The notes under the pieces: generated by a model
What the model was told of the DNA's origin: nothing
The model's database searches: none
What the model saw: the letters and a program-made list of their open reading frames with translations, nothing else
Made by a program: the position numbers and the translations under genes
Assembly: GCA_947247005.1 (NCBI GenBank)
Contig: OX365955.1
Span: 40,403,822-40,467,821, forward strand
DNA: 64,000 nt
Reading direction: 5' to 3'
Source of the DNA: Spisula solida
Lineage: Eukaryota; Mollusca; Bivalvia; Venerida; Mactridae
Shown here: one piece after another, positions 1 to 28,353 of the stretch
How the letters are laid out: every line of letters begins with the position of its first letter
Position numbering within the stretch: position 1 is the stretch's first letter

Positions 1-776
1 GTAACATTTTGATTAATGTTTATTATGACCCATGTTGAAAATTGCTTCATTTTGTCTGTCCTCTTATTTATCTTGACATATTCCATTATCCACTTCCGGT
101 TACGGGTTTGAGATGCCATAGACGTAAGAAATGTACATTCTTAACCATTGGACACAATGCAGCCTATGCTAGATGGGCAAAAAATTGCTGACAGCTCATG
201 TTGAGGCTGTGGAGGTCATTGCATTTTTACTCGTGAAACGAAATTTGAAGGCAGACACAAATGGCCGTCAAGAAGTGCATCATCAAGCAGAAACTTCTGA
301 ACGTTTTGATTGGTACGTGTTTTCCTCATAGATGTGTGGAACAACATCCTACAACACTTTATTTTCCCGCCAATGAGGCAAAGACGCCTGATTTTAATAG
401 CAGGTTGCAGCTTATAAATACATTATTAATTTTGCGAACTTGACATTGTCAATCAATACATTTCGTGGTTTGGTGTTGTGACCATCTAAACCTCGATTAC
501 AATGACATTTGCACATCTATGACATCATGTATTGATTTCATCACATGTAAAATTTCAAGAGAATTGAAGCACCTTAACTGTCTTAAACTGATCAAAAACC
601 CACGGTTGCGTTTTTAAATCGGTTAAGTGTAATGTAATGTAGAAATCAAGTAAACTGTATCCATTAAGGGGGGGGGGGGCATCTGGAGTAGGGTTCTGTA
701 TACTCCAACATACATTGTAGCTACATGTTCATAAAATGTTTGCAGTGCAACAAAAACTGGATTCACATGTTTAACA
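1..776. other. Non-coding sequence at window start
   Basis: No recognised gene. A 60-codon open frame (261-443, plus) starts ATGGCC in good context and is followed after 18 codons by a donor-like TTG|gtacgt, but no downstream exon was found. There is a run of about 11 G at 668-678. Confidence 0.4.
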
Positions 777-1023
777 AGTAAATAAGAATTGCAAGCAATA
801 CAGAAGTCCCTACCAGTTTTAAGCCATTTTCAATGAGGGGTTCTGTTGGTCCTAATCAAAATATGTTTGGACGTGCATTATCCCCTTATTGTCCCCTATC
901 CACATACCAAGTTTCATAAACCTAGCTTGGAAACTGTTTGAGTTATGTCAGGAGCCATATTTTTTGACGGACAGACGGACGGCAAACCTATAGTCCCCTC
1001 CGGTCAAAAACCGGTAGGGGACT
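775..1023 (+). repeat. Interspersed repeat family A (hairpin end)
   Basis: Starts at taagaattgcaagcaatac and ends with a palindrome-like tagtcccctccggtc...accggtaggggacta. Related copies are at 26322-26581, 26975-27161 (partial), 28103-28280 (partial), 37068-37334 (minus) and 62312-62608 (minus). It has no coding capacity, and the superfamily is not identified. Confidence 0.75.
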
Positions 1024-1043
1024 AACTAGCATTATATAGCAAT

Positions 1044-1283
1044 CTTGGGTCCTACTGAGGCATAATGGCGAATACTGAAAACAAGATGCAAGTCTGTTTT
1101 GGGTGACAATTACGCACATTCCTACACACACACTGTCTTAAACAATTTTCTATTGTTAAAGATAAGCTATGAAGTTGCAAAGGGCCATAACTTAGTCTCA
1201 ATACTTTTGATTTTTTTCATCAAATAACTTATTTTTTGCCAAAAAGTTCCAAATCTGGATTTTCATATTATTCTGGACCACTG
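1044..1283 (+). mobile_element. MITE family J, copy 1
   Basis: About 240 bp with ends ctTGGGTCCTACTGAGGCAT and CTGGACCACTG, diverged. Same family as 1492-1728, 7807-8078 and 18482-18733; no ORF. Confidence 0.6.
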
Positions 1284-1491
1284 TAAGCATACAATACAGC
1301 AAGCCAATCATATACTGCAACACAAAATGGCGGGATTTCTTTGGCATATCGAGTCAATGAGGCACTATGGTATGGTACGGCATTCTTTTTAAACTAACAT
1401 TCAGACTAGGATGCGCTCTAGTATTATTCACAGCATAAATAACACAAGGCATACAAGCAAAAACAAAAAGAACACAAAAGGTCAAATTAAA

Positions 1492-1728
1492 CAGAGGTCC
1501 TACTGTGGCATAATGCCCAATCCTGAAAATTAGTCGCAAGTCTGTTTCGGGTACCATTAGCACACATTCTTACAGCAGAACTCTGTTTTAAACATTGTTC
1601 TGTTGTTAAAATTCAGCTTATGAAACTTCAAATGACCATAACTTAAGTCAATTTTTTGCAGAAAATTTCATTCTTTCTTATGCAGCACATCCAGATTTCC
1701 TGATTATTTCGGAATTGTAGGACCCCTG
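1492..1728 (+). mobile_element. MITE family J, copy 2
   Basis: Ends CAGAGGTCCTACTGTGGCAT and GTAGGACCCCTG, inverted over about 12 bp. The interior is alignable with the other three copies. No clean target duplication is visible. Confidence 0.65.
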
Positions 1729-1777
1729 AACTAAACAAGAGATTGTTTGCTGTCTACCAACATTGCTATTTGTTATA

Positions 1778-2429
1778 CAGTCAACTCTCGTTATCTCGAA
1801 TTTCACGGGACTGTGGAAATTACTTCGACATAACGAAAATTCGAGATAGAATTTTCAGCATCGAAGTTGCAAGTTTTCCAGTTTCTGTCATTTTACGCCG
1901 CCATATTGTTACGATCGCAAGAACGACATATTGGTGAGAATTGCTTGTTGTGATATTTATGTACATGTATTCCTCCTCGAGAAAATGCATTTTATTTTAA
2001 TTATTATTTTTACAAACAATTGTTCGAGATGACATGTTTATTGATGTTAGTACGTAATCCGAAGCTTTATGACATGTTTGCGCAAATTGTTGCAAACAAA
2101 TATTTGTTCAACAATGGAAGGCGCGAAAATTACAGGTAAATCGAAGATTTGAGACTGGCGAAGTATGAAAAACATTCGAAGCTAGTCGAATACGATCAGA
2201 CTTCGACCCGACTTCGAGATGAACAATAGATTTAAAGTGCAAATTGGTTAATCGGGACCAAAAAAATAATTCGACATAACGAAAAATTCGAGCCAAATTC
2301 GAGCCGAAACTTCGAGATGGGTCTCGAGATTTCATATAGACAAAGAAGGAGAAAAATCGGGACTTGAAAAAAACTTCGACATAACGGAAAATTCGATATT
2401 AGCGAGTTCGAGATAACGAGAGTTGACTG
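1778..2429. mobile_element. MITE with TA target site, pogo/Tigger-like ends
   Basis: 652 bp bounded by a perfect inverted repeat CAGTCAACTCTCGTTATCTC (and three further bases) and flanked by TA on both sides. CAGT ends with TA duplication fit the pogo/Tigger branch of Tc1/mariner. Internally it repeats motifs such as ttcgacataacgaaaattcg. No transposase is visible. Confidence 0.8.
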
Positions 2430-2904
2430 TACTTTGTTATAAGGTGGTAAATGTTTTAAAACCGCCTCATTGCTAACTAAATGAGTCTTTGGATGATAGA
2501 TGACCACTTTTCAATAATAGTAACAAAGGGTCACAACTCTTCCAATATACTGGAGGGTTGTTACAGAAATATGTGTTACATTATCATATATTATATGTCA
2601 AATATTAATTGAATCCACTGATTCTTCCATAACTTTTTTATCCAAGTCCAGACATAAAGAGAGGTGCAACACTCGAATTATTTCCATTATTTACAACTAA
2701 TTGAACACATATTAAGTTTTGGATCACAGAATGTATGATAGTATGACAGCAATCAAATACTTGTTTAATTATGTGGTAAGATAACTCTACTAAGAGGGTA
2801 TTAAATATACACACACACATATATAGAGGGGTGAACTTCTAGCAAAGGGTAACACAACATGTGTATAACTCACCATACATACAAACCACCTGTCTCTAAC
2901 TGAA

Positions 2905-3350
2905 GATTCAACACTGAGGAAACCACTCATTATTGAAGAGTTAACAAAAGGGAAACCACTCATTATTGAAGAGTCAACTCAAGGGAAACCACCCATTATA
3001 ATTGAAGAGTCAACTCAAGGGAAACCACCCATTATTGAAGAGTCAACTCAAGGGAAACTACCCATTATTGAAGAGTTGACAAAATTCATTATTGAAGAGT
3101 CAACTCAAGGGAAACAACCCATTATTGAAGACGCAACTCAAGGGAAACCACCCATTATTGAAGTGTTGGCACAATTCATTATTGAAGAGTCAACTCAAGG
3201 GAAACTACCCATTATAATTGAAGAGTCAACTAAAGGGAAACCACCCATTATTGAAGAGTCAACTCAAGGGAAACCACCCATTATAATTGAAGAGTCAACT
3301 CAAGGGAAACCACCCATTATTACTCATTATTGAACAGACAGATCAAGGGA
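2905..3350. repeat. Minisatellite of 33-36 bp
   Basis: About a dozen copies of a unit containing attgaagagtcaactcaagg and gaaaccaccc. Many units are multiples of three, so the plus strand is open for 85 codons (3076-3333) with an 11-residue period (IIEESTQGKPP). I regard the open frame as a by-product of the repeat. It lies downstream of the NUCB stop codon and may be in its 3' UTR. Confidence 0.8.
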
Positions 3351-3809
3351 AACCACTTAAGTATTAAGTATTATTGAAGGGTCAACTCAAGGCAACTCAT
3401 TTCAGGGGAGACCACTCTATACAGGAGTCAGTGTTAGGGCATTTAGGAAGTATGTATGATCACATCAACGTCGAAAGAACTACATTAAAACCATATTGAT
3501 CAATAAAATATCTTGACATAAACATACAACAGTCCAACAAAACCCCAGCAATAACACCACCATTAGTCCTGAAGAGAATCAGTCTTAATGGTGGAGTGAC
3601 CAGACAATAAACTTAAAATATGAAAAACAAAAAAATTGGTGCAACAAAGAAAGGTCTTATCACTGAGGTTTTGCAGGGGTTGTGTTAAATAACGTATCAC
3701 CAGAACCAACCATTCATAATTCATTATGTGACAAATGTACATATGAAACAATGTCATGTATTCAAATGAGATATAAGCAGTTGTTTTAAATAATTTATAC
3801 ATACTATTT

Positions 3810-19824
<16,015 letters not shown>

Positions 19825-20003
19825 CAATCTGTCAACATATGGTATACATGTACATCAATTTATCAATAACAACAAGCATCACGATGCATGGAAAATTTAA
19901 AGTACTAGCTGCCTCAAGGCTCATTATCCATTGTTTAGCTCCCAGTTGTGTGATGAAAAGTTATAGAACACTGTTTCCAGCTCACAGTATCAATATCTTG
20001 ATA

Positions 20004-20166
20004 CACCACTTCTCAGTTCCATCAGAGAATTGTACTCCGACGGAAAGTTCTGAAAACCGATGTAACGCTCTGACGGAACTCAGATCTAGGTAATGTATTC
20101 TGAGTTCTGTCGGAGCCATACAAAAAAATTAAATAGATAATTCTCTGACGGAACTGAAAAGTAGTG
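20004..20166. mobile_element. Small TA-flanked MITE
   Basis: 163 bp with ends CACCACTTCTCAGTTCC and, inverted, CACTACTTTTCAGTTCC, with TA on each side; further inverted matches (tcagagaatt, tccgacgga) lie inside. Confidence 0.65.
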
Positions 20167-21160
20167 TATTGGGGTTGCTACCAAGTATCTATAGGCCTGA
20201 GCCCTGATGGCTCTTTTATAATACACCTGACGACCGTCTCACACCACACCAGGTAACTGACTAACCCTATAGCTGGCATCATCTTTCAGTTACCCCACAT
20301 CCTGTAGCTGTTTTACCCTAACTCCAAATGTATCTCGCACCCCTTCGCTGTCCATCACATCTGATGGGAGCCTTACCCCTACACTTGAGGATTGTCTTTT
20401 TACCCCACAACTGACTAATGTCTAACTGGTCACACCTGGCAATCGTTTTAGGCAAGTTTCGTTATGGTCCCGGGCAGGGTTCTCAGTAGGAATTTAAATA
20501 TGAGTCCCAGGGCTCCTTTTTAGCAAAATGTTGCAGTCCTGAGGGCTCCATAATCCATTTGAGTCGCGTAGTCACTAATAAACCGTCCAACACGCTGTGG
20601 CTGTCTAACTTACTCTTACCCCATACATGACGACTGTCTTACCCCACACCACCGGCTATATAACTTCAAACCTGGCAATATTCCCCACACACTGTCATTC
20701 ATGACCCTGTGGATTCTTTAGTACTCTTACCCCACAGGCAACCTTGAAGTTGGATTTTGGAAGTCCAACCACACCTGACTAAACCAAAATCCAGGATCTA
20801 TGCCTGGTCATCAGTAATCTAGTTCGTTACAGACCACTAGAAACAGTAAAATGTCTTAATCAACAAAAATCTTTGTGTTTGTTTAGTGTAATAAAAAATA
20901 TAACAATTTCAAGGACCAATCTGTCAATATTTGTCATCAGTTTTCGCGAATGATTGTGCCGGTGCTCCAATATACTCTATGATTTAGGTGAACTATTTAG
21001 TGTTTGAAGCAATCATTGATGTGAAATCAGACATGTACACACCGGTACGGTATACACACATCTTACCATACGTTCAAAAACAACAAACTCATAAACTGAC
21101 GAGAAAAATATCAGAACAGCTGCTGCAACATGAACACAACTTCAACGATCAAAACTTACT
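20167..21160. other. Intergenic/5' intron sequence without recognised gene
   Basis: Contains a degenerate run of CTGACGACTGTCTTACCCCA-like motifs at about 20225-20720, suggestive of an old tandem array. It probably lies in the NUCB 5' UTR intron. Nothing else seen. Confidence 0.4.
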
Positions 21161-21355
21161 CTATGGTGAAGATCTTCGATAAAATCCAATTGTATGTTGT
21201 TTCTTTTCTTATCACAAATAAAACAGATCTCTATTACAAGGACACGTTGATGAAACTATCACGCTAATAAAATAAAACCTATCAATCAAGGATGTGATTG
21301 TTTTCCTTACGTGTACATAACGAGAAAGAAGAAGACAGTTCATTGGATAATATTA
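21161..21355 (-). other. NUCB: Possible NUCB 5' UTR exon
   Basis: The first coding exon is preceded by a 3' splice site, so an upstream untranslated exon is required. The best donor upstream is CATAGA|gtaagt at 21160/21159 (minus strand). The 5' limit given here is only an estimate from a TATA-like sequence further upstream. Confidence 0.35.
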
Positions 21356-21391
21356 TTTTCAGCAGCCAATCAGCTTCTTCGTTTTATAATG
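21342..21391 (-). promoter_or_regulatory. Candidate NUCB promoter
   Basis: A TATAAAA sequence lies on the minus strand at about 21383-21389, and CCAAT pentamers occur on the plus strand at 21366-21370 and on the minus strand at 21342-21346. The position, about 1.5 kb upstream of the first coding exon and just before the candidate UTR exon, is suitable. No transcription evidence is visible. Confidence 0.3.
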
Positions 21392-21687
21392 TTAATTGTT
21401 AGGTGAGAGGCCCGTCACAGGGGATGCACAAAATACACTTATACCCAAAAGACTTATTATTTGACATTTGTTTATTCATTAAACTGCGTAATATAATTGT
21501 TATTAAAATGAATAGATTTGGGTACTAATTTAGGTATATTTGAGTATATTTGTGTATTTTGTACTAATTTAGATATATTGTGTATTTTGCGTCGAAAGTA
21601 TTTTATAGTCGTTGGTTTGCCATGGCTTTCATGATCACATGATATTCGGGGCGCTCAATATCGCTATGATAGGGAACAGCTTGCATC

Positions 21688-23362
21688 AAACAAGAGGGTC
21701 CAAAGGTCTCTAGGTCACTCTCATGTCATAGTAGTTCATGCAGGCCTCTAAATGGTAATCAAGTAAATGCAGCCTCTATTACATGTACAAGGTTTTCATG
21801 TTGTCTTAACAAGCAATCTTGTAATTTATATATAATATATATACCCATATTGAAGTTTAATTCAAGTTTTGTCTATGATTTGACCAAATGACATAGTTTG
21901 TGACCCCGGATAACCCAGTATCGAACTTCACCAAGATTTGGTTAGAATGATCATTGTGACCAACTTTCATAAAGGTAAGGCCAACATTGAGACCTCTGGT
22001 GACTATGCAAGGTCTTTCTAGGATTTGACCTAGTTTTTGACCCACGATGACCCAATATTGAACTTAACCTAGATTATATTGAGATGATCATTGTGACCGA
22101 GTTTCATAAAGATAAGGTCAAAATTCTGACCTCTAATGACTACACAAGATTTTTCTATGATTTGACCTTGTGACCTAGTTTTTGACCCCGGACGACCCAA
22201 TATAAATCTTGACCAAGATCTTATTCAGATGATCATTATGATCGAGTTCCATAAAGATTATGCCCAAATTGTGACCTCTAGTGACTTTACAAGGTTTTCC
22301 TATGATTTGACCAAGTGACCTAGTTTTTGACCCAGGATGACCCATATCGAACCTGACCTAGATTTTGTCAAGATGATTATTGTAATCGGGTTTCATAACA
22401 ATAAGGTAAAAATTGTGACCTCTAGTGAACTGCAACGTTTTTCTATGATTTGACCTAGTTCCCTAGTTTTTTACCCGAGATGGCCCAATATCGAACTTGA
22501 CCTAGATTTTGTTGAGATGATCATTGTGAATGAGGTTCATAAAGATTAGGTTAAAATTGTGACCTCTAGTGACTACGCAAGTTTTTTCTATGATTTGACC
22601 TTGTGACCTAGTTTTTTTACCCCGGATGACCCAATATTATTAGAACTTGACCTAGATTTTGTTGAGATGATCAAAATTATGACCTCTAGTGATTGCCGAA
22701 GGTTTTTCTATGATTTGACCTTGTGATCCTAGTTTTTGACTCTGGATTACCCAATATCGAACTTAACCTAGATTTTGTTGAGATGATCATTGTGACTGGG
22801 TTTCATAAAGATTAGGTCAAAATTGTGACCTTTAGTGACTACGCAAGTTTTTTCTATGATTTGACCTAGTGACATTGTTTTTAACCCCAGATGGTCCAGT
22901 ATCAAACTTGACCTAGATTTTGTCGAGATGATCTGACCAAGTTTCATTAAGAATTAGATTAGGTCAAAATTGTGACCTCTAGTGACTACGCAAGGTTTTT
23001 CTATGATTTGACCTAGTGACATTGTTTTTAACCCCAGATGGTCCAGTATCAAACTTGACCTAGATTTTGTCGAGATGATCTGACCAAGTTTCATTAAGAA
23101 TTAGATTAGGTCAAAATTGTGACCTCTAGTGACTATGCAAGGTTTTTGAATGATTTGACCAAGTGACCTAGTTTTTGACCCTGGATGACCCAATATCAAA
23201 CTAGACCTAGATTTTGTTGAGATGATCATTGTGACCAAGTTTCATAATGATTAGGCCAAAACTGTGACCTCTAGTTTCTAAGCAAGCAAATTGTTGACAG
23301 ACGTCAGACTAAAAGTGATCACAAAAGCTCTCTCTGTCTGTCACTTTGTGACAGGTGAGCTA
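21688..23362 (+). mobile_element. Tandem-array element family D, copy 1
   Basis: Starts acaagagggtccaaaggtct and ends ctttgtgacaggtgagct. The interior is about ten units of roughly 145 bp, each with tgacctctagtgactacgca and tttgaccccggatgacccaa. Copy 2 with fewer units is at 27237-27696. Layout as in family C (conserved ends, variable number of core repeats). No protein coding visible. Confidence 0.7.
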
Positions 23363-23789
23363 AAGGTTGCTAGGTAGCGGACGAAGTGAAAATATTATAT
23401 GCTACCGGCAAGCGCTTTAGGATAGCAGACCGTTGCACAGCAATGCCCAACAGAAGCTCTCCATTGCGTAAGAAAGCGTGGTAGTATGTCGTTGCATAGA
23501 AGAAGTTAGACAACAACTCCCCTACTTGTACAGTACCTGTGTAACTGTGGATATATAATTTTTCTTCGGTATTGATGGTCCATTTGAGCATCTAACTAAT
23601 GCAGGTACACTGTAGATGGTTGATGTTCCAGTCTTGTATCAAGCTGCACTATTATCCTCTTCTGTTACCTATGTATATCTACACAGGGCATTGACGCATA
23701 TTATTTTCGTATAATTTATGTTTGCCTTATATCCCATATACAGCTGGTAGTTTGTCTCAATGATCCAAGTACCGGTATGTTTTCATAGG
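23363..23789. repeat. Diverged interspersed repeat
   Basis: Segment with gtagtatgtcgttgcat and gttgcacagcaat is alignable with 36275-36545 (gtagcatgtcgttgcat, gttgcacagcgct). Open frames here are unlike any protein I know. Confidence 0.4.
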
Positions 23790-26011
23790 CGGATCCAAGG
23801 GGGGGGCGGACCCGGCGTACGCCCCCCCTAAAATTGCCAAAGTAAAGTCAATTCATTTGTTGTATCACACTAAATCACATATTTAAAGTCATTTTTGTTC
23901 TGCTTTCTGCGCGCACAGCGCGCAATTAACATTTTCCACTAACCACAGACACTTCGATAGACTCTCTGCCTCCCCGTTATTCAGGTTGAACTTTGCGATT
24001 CTGATGTATCGCTCTTTTTGCACATTGATTCTCACATGCTCGAGGAGTGCTTGTCTAAGCATTAATAAAAGCTCCGCGAGTCGCATGTGTCGCCTGACGA
24101 AATGCACATTTGTCATGGAAAACTATCCAGTATTGGGCTACATATCAGACTCACAAGAGTTCTCTAGTCATCTGAACTAAAAACGACAAAGCAATGCTCT
24201 GGACAAAAAAATGTCCTGATAAAATCAATCTGAAGGGAATCATTCAAACACTACACAAGCTAGAGTTATGATTCTTGCGCACTGCACTTCATGTCACAGC
24301 AAAGAAACATGCATTCCTATTTTTGAGTCATTAATAGTTATGGTGACAAAGTTATGCCACGGACAAAAAATGCTTATAAAATCAATCAAAGGGAAAAAAT
24401 TGAAAAATGGCACAAGGTATAGTTACGGTTATTGTGAACTGCACTTGGGCTTTTGGTAAGAAACATGCATACCAAGTTTCAAGTCATTCAACCTCATGGT
24501 GACAAAGTTATCCTCCGGACAAGAAATGCTCAAATTAAATCAATCAAAGGGAAATAATTAAAAAAAATGATGCAAGGCAGAGTTATGGTTCTTGCGCACT
24601 GCATTTCGGCTTATTGCAAGAAACATACATACAAAATCTTGAGTCATTTGAACTTAAGGTGACAAAGTTATGCTCCGGACAAGAAATGCTCTAATAAAAT
24701 CAATCAAAGGGAAATAATTCAAAAACTATGACAGGTAGAGTTATGGTTCTTGCGCACTGCACTCCGGCTTATTGCAAGAAACATGCCTATCAATTCTTGA
24801 GTCATTTGAACGTAAGGTGACAAAGTTATGCTCCGGACAAGAAATGCTCTAATAAAATCAATCAAAGGGAAATAATTCAAAAACTATGACAGGTAGAGTT
24901 ATGGTTCTTGTGCACTGCACTTCGGCTTATTGCAAGAAACATGCATACCAAATCTAAAGTCATTTGAACTTAAGGTGACAAAGTTATGCTCCGGACAAGA
25001 AAAAAGTTATGCTCCGGACAAGAAATGCTCTAATAAAATCAATCAAAGGGAAATAATTCAAAAACTATGACAGGTAGAGTTATGGTTCTTGCGCACTGCA
25101 CTTCAGCCTATTGCAAGAAACATGCATACCAAATCTAGAGTCATTTGAACTTAAGGTGACAAAGTTATGCTCCGGACAAGAAATGCTCTAATAAAATCAA
25201 TCAAAGGGAAATAATTCAAAAACTATGACAGGTAGAGTTATGGTTCTTGCACACTGCACTCCGGCTTATTGCAAGAAACATGCATACCAATTCTTGAGTC
25301 ATTTGAACTTAAGGTGACAAAGTTATGCTCCGGACAAGAAATGCTCTAATAAAATCAATCAAAGGGAAATAATTCAAAAACTATGAAAGGTAGAGTTATG
25401 GTTCTTGCGCACTGCACTCCGGCTCATTGCAAGAAACATGCATACCAATTCTTGAGTCATTTGAACTTAAGGTGACAAAGTTATGCTCCGGACAAGAAAT
25501 GCTCTAATAAAATCAATCAAAGGGAAATAATTCAAAAACTATGACAGGTAGAGTTATGGTTCTTGCGCACTGCACTCCGGCTTATTGCAAGAAACATGCA
25601 TACCAATTCTTGAGTCATTTGAACTTAAGGTGACAAAGTTATGCTCCGGACAAGAAATGCTCTATTAAAATCAATCAAAGGGAAATAATTCAAAAACTAT
25701 GACAGGTAGAGTTATGGTTCTTGCGCACTGCACTCCGGCTTATTGCAAGAAACATGCATACCAATTCTTGAGTCATTTGAACTTAAGGTGACAAAGTTAT
25801 GCTCTGGACAAGCAATTTGTGATGCCGCCGCCGCCGCCGCCAAAGTAACACCTATATGTCGCCTTTTGAGGCGACACAAAAATCACTAAAATCGAATAGC
25901 TACCGGGGTGATTCGCCCCCTGGACCCCCTAGCAGGGCTTTGCCCTGCACTGGACCCCAGCTCATTTTTCATTTCATGCCCACCCTTACACTAAATCCTG
26001 GATCCGCCCCT
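23790..26011. mobile_element. Element with GGCGGATCCA ends, interrupted by a family C element
   Basis: Left part has taggcggatccaagggggg (about 23787) and the right end tggatccgcccctggtttt (about 26011), an inverted pair common to short metazoan transposons that start CAGGGGCGGATCC. Most of the inside is the family C tandem array, so this is a nested insertion. Confidence 0.55.
24067..25882 (+). mobile_element. Tandem-array element family C, copy 2
   Basis: Starts aaaagctccgcgagtcgcat and ends with a clear hairpin TGTCGCC tttt GAGGCGACA. It carries about ten core units of about 156 bp with gtgacaaagttatgctccgg. Later units are nearly identical, earlier ones diverged, which implies recent expansion at one side. 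Copy 1 has five to six units. Confidence 0.75.
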
Positions 26012-26321
26012 GGTTTTAGTGCACATACTATTCTTTATCGTAGTACAACACACTTGCCAGCCTTAGATTGACTCGTCAGCCACGACTCGGGTGCATTGGT
26101 GCTGTATACACACGTCAAAAAATAGCACTATAACACATTACTGATGTTGCTAATATACACTCATTTTGTACATAAGTATATAAACACACACAAAATGCAA
26201 GAAACAAGCACTCACTCCCCAATATTGTGTTGACATTATCAATCCACGGTATATTGATAATAATAACAAGAGTCAAAATGTCACAAAATACGACTGTCTG
26301 GGGCATGGTGAATGAAAATGA

Positions 26322-26581
26322 AACAAGTCACTAAGAACTGCAAGCAATACAGAATACGGTTTGAGGCCATGACCCTTCAAATTATTTTTAATGTTTCTGT
26401 TGCCATGGCAACCACAATTTTTGTGCATAATCACCTTATTACCCCTATCCACATACCAAGTTTCATAAACCTAGCTTGGAAATTGTTTGAGTTATGTCAG
26501 GATCCAGATTTTTGACGAACAGACGGGCGGACAGAGGGCAAACCTATAGTCCCCTCTGGTTGAAAACTGGTAGGGGACTAA
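26322..26581 (+). repeat. Interspersed repeat family A, copy 2
   Basis: Nearly full-length, from actaagaactgcaagcaata to ggtaggggacta, with the hairpin end slightly decayed. Confidence 0.7.
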
Positions 26582-26959
26582 TAATCATGAACGTTGTCAC
26601 CAAGTCTAAAGATAATTATTTACGATGAAAATGTTTGCATTGGAGTACAGACAATGCTAATTTCACAATTCTTTTGGTAATTCAAGGGCCACAATCAAAT
26701 AAGGCCAGGGTCCATTGGGCTACTTGGCCTAGGTATTATGCACATAAACATTGTCAGATGAAAACTGTTTGCAATTTGTATTTCCTTTGCAGGAATTGAC
26801 ATTTATTGACAATTAAAATAAAGAATCCCCTTTACTTTTGCTCAAGTTTCTTATTTCACTAACATATTCCAAACTCCACTGACTTTTCACTGACCTTGAA
26901 AATATATGCTTTTTCCTGGACCATGGGAACGCTGAAAAATTATTAAAGCTAGAGTTGTT

Positions 26960-27235
26960 GCCCTTTGCATCAAAAGAGAGTATCAAAATGTGCATTATCT
27001 CCTAATTGGCCCCTATCTAAGTGCCAAATTTCATGAGCCTAGCTTGGAAATTGTTTGGGTTATGACCAGATCCAAATTCTTGATGGACAGGCTGATGGAC
27101 AAATGGATAGACCGAGGGCAAAACCACAGTCCCCTCCGGTTTAAAACCTGTAGGGAACTAATAAAGAAATACATACATATTACGGCATACAAAGAGCGGT
27201 CATAAAAGCTCATCTTGTGACAATGTGACAGGTGC
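26960..27235 (+). repeat. Composite repeat: family A fragment with shared flank
   Basis: Similar from agtatcaaaatgtgcattatctc through the family A hairpin to tacggcatac and tgtgacaggt; the same order recurs at 28103-28353, so this is a duplicated composite. A family D element follows directly. Confidence 0.6.
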
Positions 27236-27236
27236 A

Positions 27237-27696
27237 AACAAGAGAGCCCAAAGGGCCTTAGGTCGCTCACCTGTCGTAGTAGTGCATGCAGGCCCCTATG
27301 GAGACCTAAGTAATCATTTACATTTCCTGATAAGATATTATGATTTGACCTTGACCTTTTTTTTTTACCCAAGATAAACCAATATCCTAATTGACTTAGA
27401 TTTTGTGGAGATCATCATTGTGACCAAGTTTCATAAAGATTAGGTCAAAATTGTGACCTCTAGTGACTACACAAGGTTTTTCTATGATTTGACCTTGTGA
27501 CTTAGTTTTTGACCCCGGATGACCCACTATCAAACTTGACCTAGATTTTGTTGAGATGATCATTGTGACCAAGTTTCATAATGATTAGGCTAAAATTGTG
27601 ACCTCTAGTGACTACACAAGCAAATTGTTGATGGAAGAACGACGGACGAAGAGTGATCACAAAAGCTCACTCTGTCACTTTGTGACAGGTGAGCTA
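27237..27696 (+). mobile_element. Tandem-array element family D, copy 2 (short)
   Basis: Starts caagagagcccaaagggcct and ends ctttgtgacaggtgagctat with two to three core units. Confidence 0.65.
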
Positions 27697-27814
27697 TCAA
27701 GTACCGTAACCGAAGAATTGCAAACAATAAAAACCTAGCTTGGAAACAACTGTTTGAGTTAAGGCAGGATCCAGATATTTTACACCATAGCAACCATAAT
27801 GTTTGTCAGAATAA

Positions 27815-28097
27815 CACAAGACTGTAAATGCTTATGCCCCTGTGGAAGCCTAGTCCATAAACAAGAATTTAGTATATAGTTATAGTGCAATCTTCCAAGG
27901 GGCATAACTTTGTGAATAATCAGCGAACCAGAACGTGCCGACGATATGCGCATCTCCGCTTGGTAGTGAAGCTATCCATGAAGTTTTGTTAAAACCTGAG
28001 CAGTGCTGAGAAAAAGCCCGGACAAGAATTGGACGAACGGCAGACAGACAGGTGAATCACGATATGCCTCCCGATCTATCGATACGGGGGCATAAAA
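27815..28097 (+). repeat. Interspersed repeat family B, copy 2
   Basis: From acacaagactgtaaatgctt to gatctatcgatacgggggca without the 78-bp insertion seen in the copy at 5735-6086. Confidence 0.6.
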
Positions 28098-28102
28098 ATA
28101 TT

Positions 28103-28353
28103 CGAATGTGCATTATCTCCCTTATAAGCCCCTATCTAAGTGCCAAATTTCATGAGCCTAGCTTGGAAATGGTTTGGGTTATGACAGGATTCAGATTCTA
28201 GACGGACTGACTGATGGACAAATGGATGGACGGAGGGCAAACCTATAGTCCCCTCCGGATGAAAACGGGTAGGGGACTAATAAAGAAATACATACACACG
28301 TACGGCATACGAACAGCGGTCATAAAGCTCACCTTGTTACAATGTGACAGGGG
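28103..28353 (+). repeat. Composite repeat, second copy
   Basis: Family A fragment plus flank, parallel to 26960-27235. Confidence 0.6.

Noticed and set aside
261..443. 60-codon frame with ATGGCC start and donor-like TTG|gtacgt
   Set aside because: No following exon recognised on the plus strand and no homology to the encoded MAVKKCIIKQKLLNVLIG; kept only as a note.
3076..3333. 85-codon plus-strand frame with IIEESTQGKPP repeats
   Set aside because: Explained by a minisatellite whose unit is a multiple of three; no flanking exon, domain or supporting context.
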